A DNA stretch of 64,000 bases. It comes from Chitinibacter sp046530675 (lineage in GTDB: Bacteria > Pseudomonadota > Gammaproteobacteria > Burkholderiales > Chitinibacteraceae). This document shows, in pieces, positions 46,163 through 55,500 of the stretch. Location: contig NZ_CP172558.1 of assembly GCF_046530675.1 (NCBI RefSeq), positions 2,046,001 to 2,110,000 of the forward strand, given 5' to 3'. Made by a program: the position numbers and the translations under genes. The notes beneath the pieces were generated by a model. It saw only the letters and a program-made list of their open reading frames with translations, was not told the origin of the DNA and did no database searches. Position 1 is the stretch's first letter. Each line of letters begins with the position of its first letter.

Positions 46163-47431
46163 TTAACCTTTTAATGCGGCTTCCAGAATATCGAGCCCTT
46201 CAGCAAATACCGAATCTTCGATGGTCAGCGGGAACAGGAAGCGGATGACGTTGGCGTAAGTGCCGCAAGTCAGCAGAATCAGTCCGCGTTCGAGCGCGCG
46301 AGCCTGAACTGCCTTGGTGCGTTCGACATCGGCCTGGCCGCTGACCGGATCGATCAGCTCGATCGCCACCATCGCGCCGGGGCCGCGAATATCGGCGATG
46401 TGCGGTACGTCGGCCTTGATCGCTTGCAGGCGCGATTTTAACCGCTCACCGAGCAGATTGGCGCGCGCATTGAGTTGTTCGGTCTCGATGACATCGAGCA
46501 CGGCATGCGCTGCGGCAATCGCCAGCGGATTGCCGGCATAAGTGCCGCCTAGTCCACCGGGGTTAGGGGTATCCATGATTTCGGCTTTACCAGTAACGGC
46601 TGACAGCGGATACCCTCCGGCCATGGATTTGGCCAGTGTCATCAGATCTGGCTGCACATCATAATGATCCATCGCAAACCAGCGGCCGGTACGCGCAAAG
46701 CCGGTCTGGATTTCGTCGGCGATCAGCAGAATACCGTGTTCGTCGCACAGGCCGCGCAGCGCGCGCATGAATTCGGGCGGCGCAACATAAAAGCCGCCTT
46801 CGCCCTGTACCGGCTCCAGAATAATCGCTGCGACGCGTTTCGGATCGACATCGCTTTTGAACAATTCATGCAGCGCTTTGAGTGATTGTTCGACGCTGAC
46901 GCCGTGCAGCGGGTTGGGGAAGGGCGCGTGATAAATCTCGGCCGGGAAGGGGCCAAAGCCGACTTTGTACGGAACGACCTTGCCGGTCAGCGCCATACCC
47001 ATCATTGTGCGGCCATGAAAACCGCCAGAGAAAGCGATCACGCCGCTGCGGCCGGTCGCCGCACGGGCGATCTTGATTGCATTTTCGACCGCTTCGGCAC
47101 CGGTCGAGAAAAACGCCGTTTTCTTCGCGTAATCTCCCGGTGTCAGCGCATTGATCCGCTCGGCCAGCGCGATATACGACTCGTACGGAACAACCTGATA
47201 GCAGCTGTGCGTAAAACGCTTGAGTTGCGCCTCGACTGCCGCGGTGACTTTTGGGTGGCAATGGCCGGTATTGAGTACGGCAATGCCACCAGCAAAGTCG
47301 ATAAATCGCCGCCCTTCGACATCCCATAATTCGGCGTTGAGCGCGCGCTCGACATAAAACGACGCCATCACGCCAACGCCACGCGGCGTCGCTGCGGCTT
47401 TACGCGCTTGCAGACTTTGATTGTTGCTCAT
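46163..47431 (-). CDS. gabT: 4-aminobutyrate aminotransferase
   Basis: 422 residues from ATG 47431, which has AGGATGG at a good distance; the ATG three codons upstream lacks a site. The class-III aminotransferase motifs are clear: FSTGAEAVENAIKIARAAT, FHGRTMMGMALTG, LLIADEIQTGFARTG (cofactor Asp) and MTLAKSMAGG with the PLP lysine. It transfers the amino group of GABA to 2-oxoglutarate, giving succinate semialdehyde for GabD. The closely related PuuE is an alternative name. Confidence 0.92.
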   Translation of the reverse strand: MSNNQSLQARKAAATPRGVGVMASFYVERALNAELWDVEGRRFIDFAGGIAVLNTGHCHPKVTAAVEAQLKRFTHSCYQVVPYESYIALAERINALTPGDYAKKTAFFSTGAEAVENAIKIARAATGRSGVIAFSGGFHGRTMMGMALTGKVVPYKVGFGPFPAEIYHAPFPNPLHGVSVEQSLKALHELFKSDVDPKRVAAIILEPVQGEGGFYVAPPEFMRALRGLCDEHGILLIADEIQTGFARTGRWFAMDHYDVQPDLMTLAKSMAGGYPLSAVTGKAEIMDTPNPGGLGGTYAGNPLAIAAAHAVLDVIETEQLNARANLLGERLKSRLQAIKADVPHIADIRGPGAMVAIELIDPVSGQADVERTKAVQARALERGLILLTCGTYANVIRFLFPLTIEDSVFAEGLDILEAALKG

Positions 47432-47516
47432 GCTATCCATCCTGCCGACATGCGCCGGCCTTGATTCGTTAAATGATATTGAGCCCCACGATTCCCGTTA
47501 CTTTGCAGTAAATCAA

Positions 47517-47566
47517 TGGGTATGTGGCCGAAAGGCTCATTTAATAAAAGGTTCATGCCAATACCA
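47517..47566. repeat. GGGTAT-like element, degenerate copy
   Basis: Starts TGGGTATG and ends near CAATACC with poor arms; part of the 354-bp gap between gabT and the SnoaL-like gene. Confidence 0.3.
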
Positions 47567-47615
47567 GTGCCGGTATTCGCACTGGAGATGCTGCGCCAAT
47601 CCCCAGCATCAAGCC

Positions 47616-47705
47616 GAGCGAGGAACAGGCGTGGCGCAGATGCCGAGCCGCTTTTTCTTTGGTTCCGTTGGTGGAGCAAAAGAAATGAACCCGTGGACGC
47701 GGCGG
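47616..47705. repeat. Dispersed TTTCTTTGG/GGAGCAAAAGAAA-type repeat
   Basis: Contains CTTTTTCTTTGG and GGAGCAAAAGAAATGAACCC, a pattern similar to the repeat at 34600-34660. No gene is supported in the gap 47432-47785. Confidence 0.45.
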
Positions 47706-47785
47706 AACGCGTATCAAAACAAACGTGCGAAGCACAGAAAATCATCATTGCTGCATTTTTTGATGCTGCGCGTGCACAGCAATAC

Positions 47786-48280
47786 TTACTTGATCAGCCC
47801 CAGCTGTTTTTTCAGCGTCAGCGCATCGTAGAAATCGCCCTGATAAACAATCTGGCCTTGTTTGACTTTGATCAGCGACAGGCCGTTGAGTGAAATCTTG
47901 TTGCCGGTCGGTTTGTCTCCTTCAAATGGAATGCCGGTATTGGTGCCGGTGAACACCCAGCGGAAGGCAATCCCATCCTTGCTGACGACCGGTTCGTCGA
48001 CCATTTCCCATTTCAGATCAGGCAAGGCGGCGATAAAAAACTTGATCACATTGTCGCGAGCCGGAACGACGCCGATCTGCGATTCGCCGACGGTGACGTC
48101 GTAATACTCGACTTCATAATCGAGATAACTGGCGGCCAGATTGGCGTCGTGTTTGTTCCAGCCGGCCATATAGGCTTTGACGACCGAAAGTGGATCGCTT
48201 TTGCTTGGCGCCGCCAGTGCTGTTTGTTGCAACAGGGCAAAAGTGAAGAGGGACAAGACCAGACGGATAAGATGCTTCAT
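47786..48280 (-). CDS. Exported SnoaL-like/ester cyclase-type protein
   Basis: 164 residues with a signal peptide (LVLSLFTFALLQQTALAAP). The remainder (VVKAYMAGWNKHDANLAASYLDYEVEYYDV onwards, ending GLSLIKVKQGQIVYQGDFYDALTL) has the cone-shaped NTF2/SnoaL-like pattern. Enzymatic activity cannot be inferred. It sits between the patD and gabT genes on the same strand, but is separated by repeats, so a role in putrescine or GABA use is uncertain. Confidence 0.7.
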   Translation of the reverse strand: MKHLIRLVLSLFTFALLQQTALAAPSKSDPLSVVKAYMAGWNKHDANLAASYLDYEVEYYDVTVGESQIGVVPARDNVIKFFIAALPDLKWEMVDEPVVSKDGIAFRWVFTGTNTGIPFEGDKPTGNKISLNGLSLIKVKQGQIVYQGDFYDALTLKKQLGLIK

Positions 48281-48340
48281 GATGCGCTCCTTGTGGGTAC
48301 GACACGGTTGAATACATACAAAATCAGATATTAATCATGG

Positions 48341-48387
48341 GGTATTTGTCTGAAGCCATTTTTGGATGTTGGCTTCAGGTCAATACC
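48341..48387. repeat. GGGTAT inverted-repeat element, copy 7
   Basis: Arms GGTATT-TGTC-TGAAGCCA and its near complement TGGCTTCA-GGTC-AATACC (three mismatches), 19 bases after the patD stop on the minus strand. Confidence 0.7.
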
Positions 48388-48406
48388 TTGCTTAGGTATT
48401 TAAAAT

Positions 48407-49831
48407 TTACAGCTTCACCATCACATGCCGAACGCAGCTGTAGTCTTCCAGTGCGTACATCGACATATCCTTGCCGTAGCCGGATTTTTTCATCCCGCCG
48501 TGCGGCATTTCATTGACCAGCATGAAATGCGTATTGATCCAGGTGCAGCCGTATTGCAGCTTGGCGGCAAACTGCATCGCGCTGCTGACGTCACGCGTCC
48601 AGACCGAGCTGGCCAGGCCATATTCGGAATCGTTGGCCCAGCTCAGCGCCTGCTCGGGTTCGTCAAAGCGGGTGATCGATACCACCGGGCCGAACACTTC
48701 CTGCCGGACGATTTCGTCATTCTGCAATGCACCGGCGACGACGGTCGGCTCGTAAAAGAAGCCACGCCCGTTGCCCATTTTGCCGCCCGCCGTGATTTCG
48801 ATATGCGATTGTTGCGCTGCGCGCTCGACAAAGCTGGCGACGCGATTGCGCTGGCGCTCGGAAATCAGTGCCCCCATTTCGACGCCGTCCAGATGCTGTT
48901 CGCCATATTTGATGCTGGACACTGCGCTCGACAGATCGGCGACGAGCTTGTCGTAGATTTTGGCACCGGCGTAAATGCGGCATGCAGCGGTGCAGTCTTG
49001 TCCGGCGTTGTAGTAGCCGAAAGTGCGGATGCCGGCGACGACTTCGTCGAGGTCGGCGTCGTCCATCACAATCACCGGCGCTTTGCCGCCGAGCTCAAGA
49101 TGTGTGCGTTTGACCGTTTTGGCTGCGGCTTCGAGAATGCGGCTGCCGGTCGAAATATCGCCGGTCAGCGACACCATGCGTACGGCCGGATGGCTGATCA
49201 GCGGCGCTCCGACGGTATCGCCACGTCCGAGCACGACATTGACGACGCCCGGTGGCAGGATTTCGGCGATCAGCTCGGCCAGTTTCAGCGTTGTGAGCGG
49301 CGTTTGTTCCGATGGCTTGATCACGACGGTATTGCCAGCGGCAATCGCTGGGGCGATTTTCCATGCCGCCATCATCAGCGGGTAATTCCACGGCGCGATG
49401 CTGGCAACAACGCCGAGCGGATCGCGTCTCACCATGCTGGTGTGGCCGGGCAGATATTCACCAGCCAGCATGCCCTGCTGATTGCGAATCGCGCCGGCAA
49501 AAAAACGGAAGACGTCGGCGACTGCCGGAATTTCGTCATTGAGCGCAGCCAGATACGGTTTGCCGCAGTTGAGCGACTCGAGCCGGGCAAATTCGGTCGC
49601 GCGCGATTCGATGGCATCGGCCAGTTTGAGCAGCAAAGTGCTTTTGTCTTTCGGGCTGGTGCTGGCCCAACTATTAAAGGCGCTGCTGGCGGCGGCCACG
49701 GCGGCCTGAATCTGGCTTGGCGATGCTTCAGCAATTTTTTCGATCACTTCGCCCGTTGCCGGATTGAGTACGTCCTCGATTGAACCTTCGCCGCGTAGAA
49801 ACTGGCCATTGATCAATAATTGGGTGTTCAT
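48407..49831 (-). CDS. patD: Gamma-aminobutyraldehyde dehydrogenase
   Basis: 474 residues, the length of E. coli PatD (YdcW). Shared strings include IAPWNYPLMMAAWKIAPA, KRTHLELGGKAPVIV, FGYYNAGQDCTAACRIYA with the catalytic Cys, and the C-terminal LEDYSCVRHVMVKL. It oxidises 4-aminobutanal, formed from putrescine, to GABA. It is the last gene after the ydcSTUV-type transporter, exactly the E. coli order, and feeds gabT-gabD downstream. Confidence 0.93.
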   Translation of the reverse strand: MNTQLLINGQFLRGEGSIEDVLNPATGEVIEKIAEASPSQIQAAVAAASSAFNSWASTSPKDKSTLLLKLADAIESRATEFARLESLNCGKPYLAALNDEIPAVADVFRFFAGAIRNQQGMLAGEYLPGHTSMVRRDPLGVVASIAPWNYPLMMAAWKIAPAIAAGNTVVIKPSEQTPLTTLKLAELIAEILPPGVVNVVLGRGDTVGAPLISHPAVRMVSLTGDISTGSRILEAAAKTVKRTHLELGGKAPVIVMDDADLDEVVAGIRTFGYYNAGQDCTAACRIYAGAKIYDKLVADLSSAVSSIKYGEQHLDGVEMGALISERQRNRVASFVERAAQQSHIEITAGGKMGNGRGFFYEPTVVAGALQNDEIVRQEVFGPVVSITRFDEPEQALSWANDSEYGLASSVWTRDVSSAMQFAAKLQYGCTWINTHFMLVNEMPHGGMKKSGYGKDMSMYALEDYSCVRHVMVKL

Positions 49832-49852
49832 TGTTTTCTCTCCTAAATCGGG

Positions 49853-50689
49853 TTATTTGCTACTACCAGCCGTGTCTTCGGTGCCGTTGGTCAGCCACCA
49901 GGCGAACAAAATGGGGAGTGTCGTCAGCAGCATGACGCCCAGTGCAACGACATTGGTCACTGGCACATCGCGTGGTCGGCCAAGCTGGTTGAGCATCCAG
50001 ATCGGCAGGGTTTGTTGTTGACCGGCGGTAAAGGTCGTGACGATGATTTCGTCAAAACTCAGGGCAAAAGCCAGAATTCCACCAGCGAGCAAGGCCGTTG
50101 CCATTTGCGGCAGTACGACGTAGCGGAAGGTTTGCCAGCCGTCAGCGCCCAGATCCATCGACGCTTCGACCAGACTGTGAGAAGTACGCCGTAGCCGGGC
50201 GACAACATTGTTGTAAACGACGACGACGCAGAAAGTCGCGTGACCAATCGCAATCGTCGCAAAGCCCGGCTCGATTCCCGCCATGCGGAATGCCGATAGC
50301 AGCGAAATACCGGTAATGATGCCGGGCAGCGCGATGGGCAGAATCAGCATCAGCGTGATCGCGTCCTTGCCAAAGAAAGCGCGGCGGTACAGCGCGCCAG
50401 CGGCGAGCGTGCCAAGAATCAGTGCGCCTATCGTTGCGCTCAGGGCGATGCGGGTTGATAGCCAGACGGCTTCGAGCATGTCGGTACGCTCGGCTGCCGC
50501 TGCGAACCAGTGCAAGGTAAAGCCTTTCAATGGAAAGCTGAATGCCGATTCTTCGGTATTGAACGCGTACAGAATCACCATCACGATGGGGAAATGCAGA
50601 AAGGCAATGCCGCCCAGCGCGAGCAATTTGAGCCACCATGCTGCGCGTGGCGAGCCATCGGCATGAGTTGCGGGGATTTTAGAGTGCAT
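49853..50689 (-). CDS. ydcV: Polyamine-type ABC transporter permease (PotC/YdcV)
   Basis: 278 residues with six membrane helices (first: LLALGGIAFLHFPIVMVILYAF). The EAA loop is SLVEASMDLGADGWQTFRYVVLP, and ALSFDEIIVTTFTAG is conserved in PotC-type permeases. It overlaps ydcU by 11 bases and precedes patD by 21. Confidence 0.87.
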   Translation of the reverse strand: MHSKIPATHADGSPRAAWWLKLLALGGIAFLHFPIVMVILYAFNTEESAFSFPLKGFTLHWFAAAAERTDMLEAVWLSTRIALSATIGALILGTLAAGALYRRAFFGKDAITLMLILPIALPGIITGISLLSAFRMAGIEPGFATIAIGHATFCVVVVYNNVVARLRRTSHSLVEASMDLGADGWQTFRYVVLPQMATALLAGGILAFALSFDEIIVTTFTAGQQQTLPIWMLNQLGRPRDVPVTNVVALGVMLLTTLPILFAWWLTNGTEDTAGSSK

Positions 50690-51620
50690 CGAAAGCTCCC
50701 AGACGACGCGCCATCGTCAGATAGATCGCGATAATGACCACCGGAACCACGGTAAACGCAGCCGCCATCGGCATATTGCCGATCGAGCCCTGCATCGTAT
50801 AAACCATCGTGCCGATATACAGCCCGGACGGACCGATCAGTTGTGGAATGATGTAATCACCCAGCGTCAGGCTGAAGGTGAAAATCGATCCGGCAATGAC
50901 GCCGGGAAAAGCCAGTGGCAGGATGACGGTGCGGAAAGTCTGTGCCGGCGTGGCGCCCAGATCGGCGCTGGCTTGCAGCAGATTGGCCGGAATCCGCTCG
51001 ATTGACGCCTGAATCGGCAAAATCATGAACGGCAGCCAGATATAGGTGAAGACGGTAAAGCGCCCCAGATTCGACGTTGACAGCGAATTACCGCCAATAC
51101 TGGGCAAGGACAGCAGCCAGTCAACAATCCAGGTCAGCCCCAGCGTGTTATAGAACCAGTAAATAACGCCGCCTTTGGCCAGAATTACGGTCCAGGCGTA
51201 GGCTTTGACGATATAACTCGCCCACATCGGCAGCATCACGGCGACATACATTGCGCCGCGTTGCCAGCCGCGTGCGTAGCGCGCCATGTAATAGGCAATC
51301 GGAAAAGCCAGAATGGCTGAAGCAATCGTCACCGCACATGCCATGCTCAGCGTACGGCTGACGACATCGTAATTGGCGTCGTCGAACAGAGCCTGATAGT
51401 TGGCCCAGGTCAGATCGGGTGTTACCGCCATCGTGAAATCGTCGAAGGTATAGGCGCTTTGCCACAGCAGTGCCAGTAGCGAACCCAGATAAACGACGCC
51501 AAACCACAGTAGCGGCGGCAGCAGCAAAACCATCAGAAACAGGCGAGAACGACGCCATAACACATCGGAGAGCGCGCGTACGGGTTGGAAGGCGGTGCTT
51601 TGCACCGTGATGGCACTCAT
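50679..51620 (-). CDS. ydcU: Polyamine-type ABC transporter permease (PotB/YdcU)
   Basis: 313 residues from ATG 51620, which overlaps the ydcT stop by ATGA. Helices include LFLMVLLLPPLLWFGVVYLGSLLALLW at the start. The EAA loop reads NLLQASADLGATPAQTFRTVILPLAFPG, and LTLGDYIIPQLIG matches the PotB family. Confidence 0.87.
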   Translation of the reverse strand: MSAITVQSTAFQPVRALSDVLWRRSRLFLMVLLLPPLLWFGVVYLGSLLALLWQSAYTFDDFTMAVTPDLTWANYQALFDDANYDVVSRTLSMACAVTIASAILAFPIAYYMARYARGWQRGAMYVAVMLPMWASYIVKAYAWTVILAKGGVIYWFYNTLGLTWIVDWLLSLPSIGGNSLSTSNLGRFTVFTYIWLPFMILPIQASIERIPANLLQASADLGATPAQTFRTVILPLAFPGVIAGSIFTFSLTLGDYIIPQLIGPSGLYIGTMVYTMQGSIGNMPMAAAFTVVPVVIIAIYLTMARRLGAFDAL

Positions 51621-52636
51621 GCTGCCTGCTCCTGCAACGTCACCATGCTGGTCGCAGCCCAATGGATGCTCAGCGCGCTACCCAGCTCGGGCAAGGCGGT
51701 GTTGTGAGTCAGATCATGCGCGAGCGTGACCCAGACGCATTCGCCCGAGCCCACTTGCAGCGCCAGCTTGCTGCTGGCACCGTGGTAATGCACATCGGCG
51801 ACGACCCCCTGCAATTGCGGTTCGCCATTGGGCGCCGTACCCAGCCGGATATGTTCGGGGCGGATGGCAAAAGCTTGGGATTGTCCGCTGATCTGTCGCG
51901 CCAGTTCGCCGCGGATCACGTTCGATGTACCGACAAAATCAGCGACGAAAACGGTTTTTGGCTGGGTGTAGAGCATTTTGGGCGTGTCCAGTTGCTCGAT
52001 TTTGCCTTTATTGAATACGGCGACGCGATCCGACATTGACAATGCTTCGCTCTGGTCGTGCGTCACATAGATAAACGTAATTCCCAGCTGCTTTTGCAGC
52101 GCTTTTAATTCCGATTGCATCTGCTCGCGCAATTTCAGATCAAGCGCGCCGAGCGGTTCGTCAAGCAGCAAAACACGAGGTTTGTTGACCAGCGCGCGTG
52201 CCAGTGCAACACGCTGCCTTTGGCCGCCGGACATTTGCCCGGGTTTGCGATCGCCAAAGCCGCCCAGTGCGACCATGTCCAGTGCGGCTTCGGCTTCGCG
52301 GTAACGTTCGGCTTTCGCGACGCCTTTGACTTTCAGCCCGTAGGCGACGTTGTCGCGGATATTCATATGTGGAAACAGCGCATAGTCCTGAAACACCGTA
52401 TTCACGTCGCGGCGATATGGCGGCAGCCCGGCTGCGGCAACACCATGGATCAGAATTTCACCGGCAGTGGCTTGCTCGAAACCGGCGATCAGTCGCAGGC
52501 AGGTCGTCTTGCCTGAGCCGGATGGCCCCAGCATCGAGAAAAACTCGCCGTCGGCAATCGTGACGCTGACCTGATCGACTGCGCGTACGCCGCCAAAATG
52601 ACGGCTGACCTGTTGAAATTCGACTGCTGCTTTCAT
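51617..52636 (-). CDS. ydcT: Polyamine-type ABC transporter ATPase (PotA/YdcT)
   Basis: 339 residues from ATG 52636 with AAAGGAAA upstream; the longer frame runs through the GGGTAT element and is rejected. Walker A GPSGSGKTT, signature MSGGQRQRV, Walker B VLLLDEPLGALD and the switch His in YVTHDQSEALS are intact. A TOBE domain at the C-terminus (FAIRPEHIRLG onwards) is typical of PotA-like subunits. Confidence 0.9.
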   Translation of the reverse strand: MKAAVEFQQVSRHFGGVRAVDQVSVTIADGEFFSMLGPSGSGKTTCLRLIAGFEQATAGEILIHGVAAAGLPPYRRDVNTVFQDYALFPHMNIRDNVAYGLKVKGVAKAERYREAEAALDMVALGGFGDRKPGQMSGGQRQRVALARALVNKPRVLLLDEPLGALDLKLREQMQSELKALQKQLGITFIYVTHDQSEALSMSDRVAVFNKGKIEQLDTPKMLYTQPKTVFVADFVGTSNVIRGELARQISGQSQAFAIRPEHIRLGTAPNGEPQLQGVVADVHYHGASSKLALQVGSGECVWVTLAHDLTHNTALPELGSALSIHWAATSMVTLQEQAA

Positions 52637-52698
52637 GATGGTGTTTCCTTTGCCCGGATGCGGGGCGTGACAAGCCGATCCAGAAGCATGATTGCTCA

Positions 52699-52748
52699 TG
52701 GGTATATCTTTGTAGGCTATGTAAATAAATGGCTGCAGCAATATACTG
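52699..52748. repeat. GGGTAT inverted-repeat element, copy 8
   Basis: About 50 bp from TGGGTATAT to ATATACTG in the ydcS-ydcT spacer. The right half (AATGGCTGCAGCAATATAC) resembles the right half of the copy at 35423. Confidence 0.5.
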
Positions 52749-52763
52749 TCTGTGCAGCCATTT
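52727..52763. terminator. Hairpin after ydcS
   Basis: 11-bp perfect stem AAATGGCTGCA / TGCAGCCATTT between ydcS and ydcT. It may partly terminate or stabilise ydcS transcripts so that the binding protein exceeds the membrane parts. Confidence 0.6.
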
Positions 52764-52774
52764 TTCCTCAGGGC

Positions 52775-53953
52775 TTAGCGTCCGCCCATGATGGCGATAT
52801 AGTCACGGGTCCAGCGGCTATACGGTACGCACTGGCTTTGCGTCGCGCATTTGGCTTGAGGGGTTTTCCAGAAGGCGATCTGGGTGAAGCGCTCGAAGCC
52901 ATTGCTTTTGCAGAAGTCGCTGCCGCCCGGCGCTTTTTCTGCGCAGGCTTTGGGTACGACCGGATTGGCACCAAACCATTCGGCGAGTGATGATTGCAGC
53001 TTCAGATTGAGCGAATGCTCCATCCACTTGTAGGCACAAGTCAGATTTTTCGCATCGGCGTGCAGCATCGTTGTATCGGCCCAGCCGGTTGCACCTTCTT
53101 TCGGAATCACGCCGGTCACCGGAAATTTCTCGCCCTGCAAGGCGTTGATCTGATAACCCCAGGCGCTGCTTGCTGCGACGCCTTCATTTTTGAAGTCGTT
53201 CATCTGGACGGTCACATCATGCCAGTAACGATGTGTCAGTTGTTTTTGCGAACGCAGCAGTTTGAGGACTTCTGCATATTGCTTTTCATTCAATTCATAT
53301 GGATCTTTGATCCCCAGCGCCGGATTTTTCTTCATCAGATAAAGTGCTGCATCGGCAATATAAATAGCGCCATCGTAGGCCTGTACCCGGCCTTTATTGC
53401 TCTTGCCGTCGGGTAATTTCTGTTCCTCGAAAACGACGTTCCAGCTATCGGGTACTTTGTTGCCAAAAATTTTGGTGTTGTAAGCCAGAAAGTTGGCGCC
53501 CCATTGATACGGCGTGCCGTAATGTTTGCCATCAACGGTATGCCACGCGCCATTCATCAGACGCGGATCAAGGTTTTTCCAGCTTGGAATCAGCGCGGTG
53601 TTGATTTCCTGCACTTTTTTACCGTAAATCAGCCGCAGGCTGGCATCGCCCGACGCGGTGACCAGATCGTAACCGCCCTGATTCATCAGGCTGACCATTT
53701 CATCTGATGTTGCTGCAGTTTTTACGCTGACTTTGCAGCCGGTGTCTTTTTCAAAATCGCTGACCCAGTCGTATTGCTTGTCGGTTTCGCCTCGCTCGAT
53801 ATAGCCGGGCCACGCGATGATGTTGAGTTTACCTTCTGCTTTTCCCAGGCTGCTTGGTGGTGCAGCCTGTGCGATTGACGCGACTGCCATGGTGGTCAGT
53901 AGTGCCAAACTATGTGCAATGCAGTTTGAAGCGAGGGGACGTGACAGTTTCAT
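52775..53953 (-). CDS. ydcS: Polyamine-type ABC transporter substrate-binding protein (YdcS)
   Basis: 392 residues from ATG 53953 with GGAGAG upstream. Signal peptide LALLTTMAVASIAQAAP. The mature part begins GKLNIIAWPGYIERGETDKQYDWV and has FEKDTGCKVSVKTAATSDEMVSLM, typical of the PotD/PotF/YdcS group. Cys pairs (TCAYKW, KACAEK, DFCKSN, KCATQSQC) may form disulphides. First gene of the putrescine operon; the ligand is inferred from context with patD, gabT and gabD. Confidence 0.88.
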   Translation of the reverse strand: MKLSRPLASNCIAHSLALLTTMAVASIAQAAPPSSLGKAEGKLNIIAWPGYIERGETDKQYDWVSDFEKDTGCKVSVKTAATSDEMVSLMNQGGYDLVTASGDASLRLIYGKKVQEINTALIPSWKNLDPRLMNGAWHTVDGKHYGTPYQWGANFLAYNTKIFGNKVPDSWNVVFEEQKLPDGKSNKGRVQAYDGAIYIADAALYLMKKNPALGIKDPYELNEKQYAEVLKLLRSQKQLTHRYWHDVTVQMNDFKNEGVAASSAWGYQINALQGEKFPVTGVIPKEGATGWADTTMLHADAKNLTCAYKWMEHSLNLKLQSSLAEWFGANPVVPKACAEKAPGGSDFCKSNGFERFTQIAFWKTPQAKCATQSQCVPYSRWTRDYIAIMGGR

Positions 53954-54231
53954 GGTGGCTCTCCGTATGTGTCCATGCAATGGCAGGGGTCTATTGTGGT
54001 TTCGATTTTAGATAGACTTTGGTAGTCAACAAGTTGCGATTACAAATATAAATTATCGAAAAAACAGATAGGTGATGCGCTTCGATTCGCATATTTGGCG
54101 ACTAACGACTGTTCTTTCGCTATTCATGACGCAATCAAAGCGCTGAGAAAGCACCGGAAAAATCAAGTTCTAGTGAAATCAGGCGGCAGCGGGGTTGCAA
54201 GATTTTATACTCTGGACTGCGTATTTTCTAT

Positions 54232-54280
54232 TGGGTATATGCTGCTGGCTATTATTTTTAAAGGTTTTTGGCTGTATACG
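54232..54280. repeat. GGGTAT inverted-repeat element, copy 9
   Basis: Begins TGGGTATATGCTGCTGGC, continues TATTATT, and ends near TGTATACG. The left half matches the copy at 14556. It lies in the 565-bp gap 53954-54518; besides the expected ydcS promoter region I see nothing else there. Confidence 0.5.
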
Positions 54281-54518
54281 TGGCATTGTATTGAGGGTTT
54301 TGCCTTAAAAACCATGCTTGCTTGAGATACTAAGGAGAGAGAGTTGAACTGCGCTTGCAGCCGATGTGATTGATTGGCCGCGAGTATTTGTTTTTAGCGA
54401 TGGCTACCGCTGGGCGTCAAACTGACGATGGTTTGTTTCTGTTTGTGCGAATGCATATACAGATCATTCTATTTTTTAGATTGATTGTGGTGTGGCTTTA
54501 GTAGTCTTGTTTGGTGAA

Positions 54519-55436
54519 TTACAGGCTTTGCCGTCGGTGCGAGCGGGCAAATTCCCGTGCGACAATCAGAAAATGTTGGGCCGCTTCGGATAATTTGCTG
54601 CCGCGTCGCCAGGCAACGCCGATTTCAAGCACCGGCATTTCCTGCTGGATCGCACGCATTTCCAGCCGGTCGCCATCCAGTGACCACGGGCGGTACAGCA
54701 TTTCCGGCAGGATGGACAAACCAGCGCCGGTGGCCACTAGGCTGCGAACCGCTTCAACTGATTGTGTTCGCATGGCCACTTTGGGGTTGAGTCCGGCGGC
54801 GCGCCAGAAGGCGCTGGTGTTGTCATCCAGCTCGTCGAGCTTGAGCATGATCATTGCTTCGTTGGCGATTTCATTCAGATTGATGCTGCCCAGTTCAAGC
54901 AAGGAGTGATTGCTCGGTAACCAGACTCGCCACGGCGTTTCCTGCAAGACTTCAACTTCCAGCGCCAGACGGTTTTCGACATTGGACGCCAGTACAATCG
55001 CCAGATCCAGTTCGCCATTGACCAGCAAATGCTCCAGAAACCCACGCTGATCTTCAACCAGACGCACGTCGATTTTGGGAAAGGTGCGGCGAAAACGGTC
55101 AAGCAGATAAGGCAGGAAATAGCCAGACATCAATCCGGTGACGCCTAAATTGAGTTGCCCGGCCATCGCGTCAGGGCGCGCAGACAGAGCTTGCTGCGCA
55201 TTGCGAACGACAGCCAGAATCTCATGCGCGTGACGCAAAAACTGATGTCCGGCATGCGTGAGTACCATGCCGCGTGCATGTCGTTGAAACAGGCTGACTC
55301 CCAGCTCGGCTTCGAGGGTTTTGATCGCTTCGGTGATGACCGATTGTGAAATATTCAGCGTTTGCGTTGCGCCAGTAATCGATTCGGCTTCGGCGACGGC
55401 AATAAAGTAGCGGACATTACGAAAGGAAAAACTCAT
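54519..55436 (-). CDS. LysR-family transcriptional regulator
   Basis: 305 residues from ATG 55436 (an ATG ten codons upstream is possible). The N-terminal helix-turn-helix reads MSFSFRNVRYFIAVAEAESITGATQTLNISQSVITEAIKTLEAELGVSLFQRHARG in successive blocks, followed by the substrate-binding domain. It lies upstream of and in the same direction as the putrescine operon, so it may regulate it, but the 565-bp gap and repeat between them make this only a guess. Confidence 0.87.
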   Translation of the reverse strand: MSFSFRNVRYFIAVAEAESITGATQTLNISQSVITEAIKTLEAELGVSLFQRHARGMVLTHAGHQFLRHAHEILAVVRNAQQALSARPDAMAGQLNLGVTGLMSGYFLPYLLDRFRRTFPKIDVRLVEDQRGFLEHLLVNGELDLAIVLASNVENRLALEVEVLQETPWRVWLPSNHSLLELGSINLNEIANEAMIMLKLDELDDNTSAFWRAAGLNPKVAMRTQSVEAVRSLVATGAGLSILPEMLYRPWSLDGDRLEMRAIQQEMPVLEIGVAWRRGSKLSEAAQHFLIVAREFARSHRRQSL

Positions 55437-55500
55437 GGTGGGTGAATCCGGATGAAATCGATTCACTATAGTCGTCCAGATTCCTTCGGGCTTTAAAGAG

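Noticed and set aside
45074..46174. Long plus-strand frame opposite gabD
   Set aside because: Antisense shadow of gabD, which has a full set of aldehyde dehydrogenase motifs; the same holds for 48425-49783 opposite patD.
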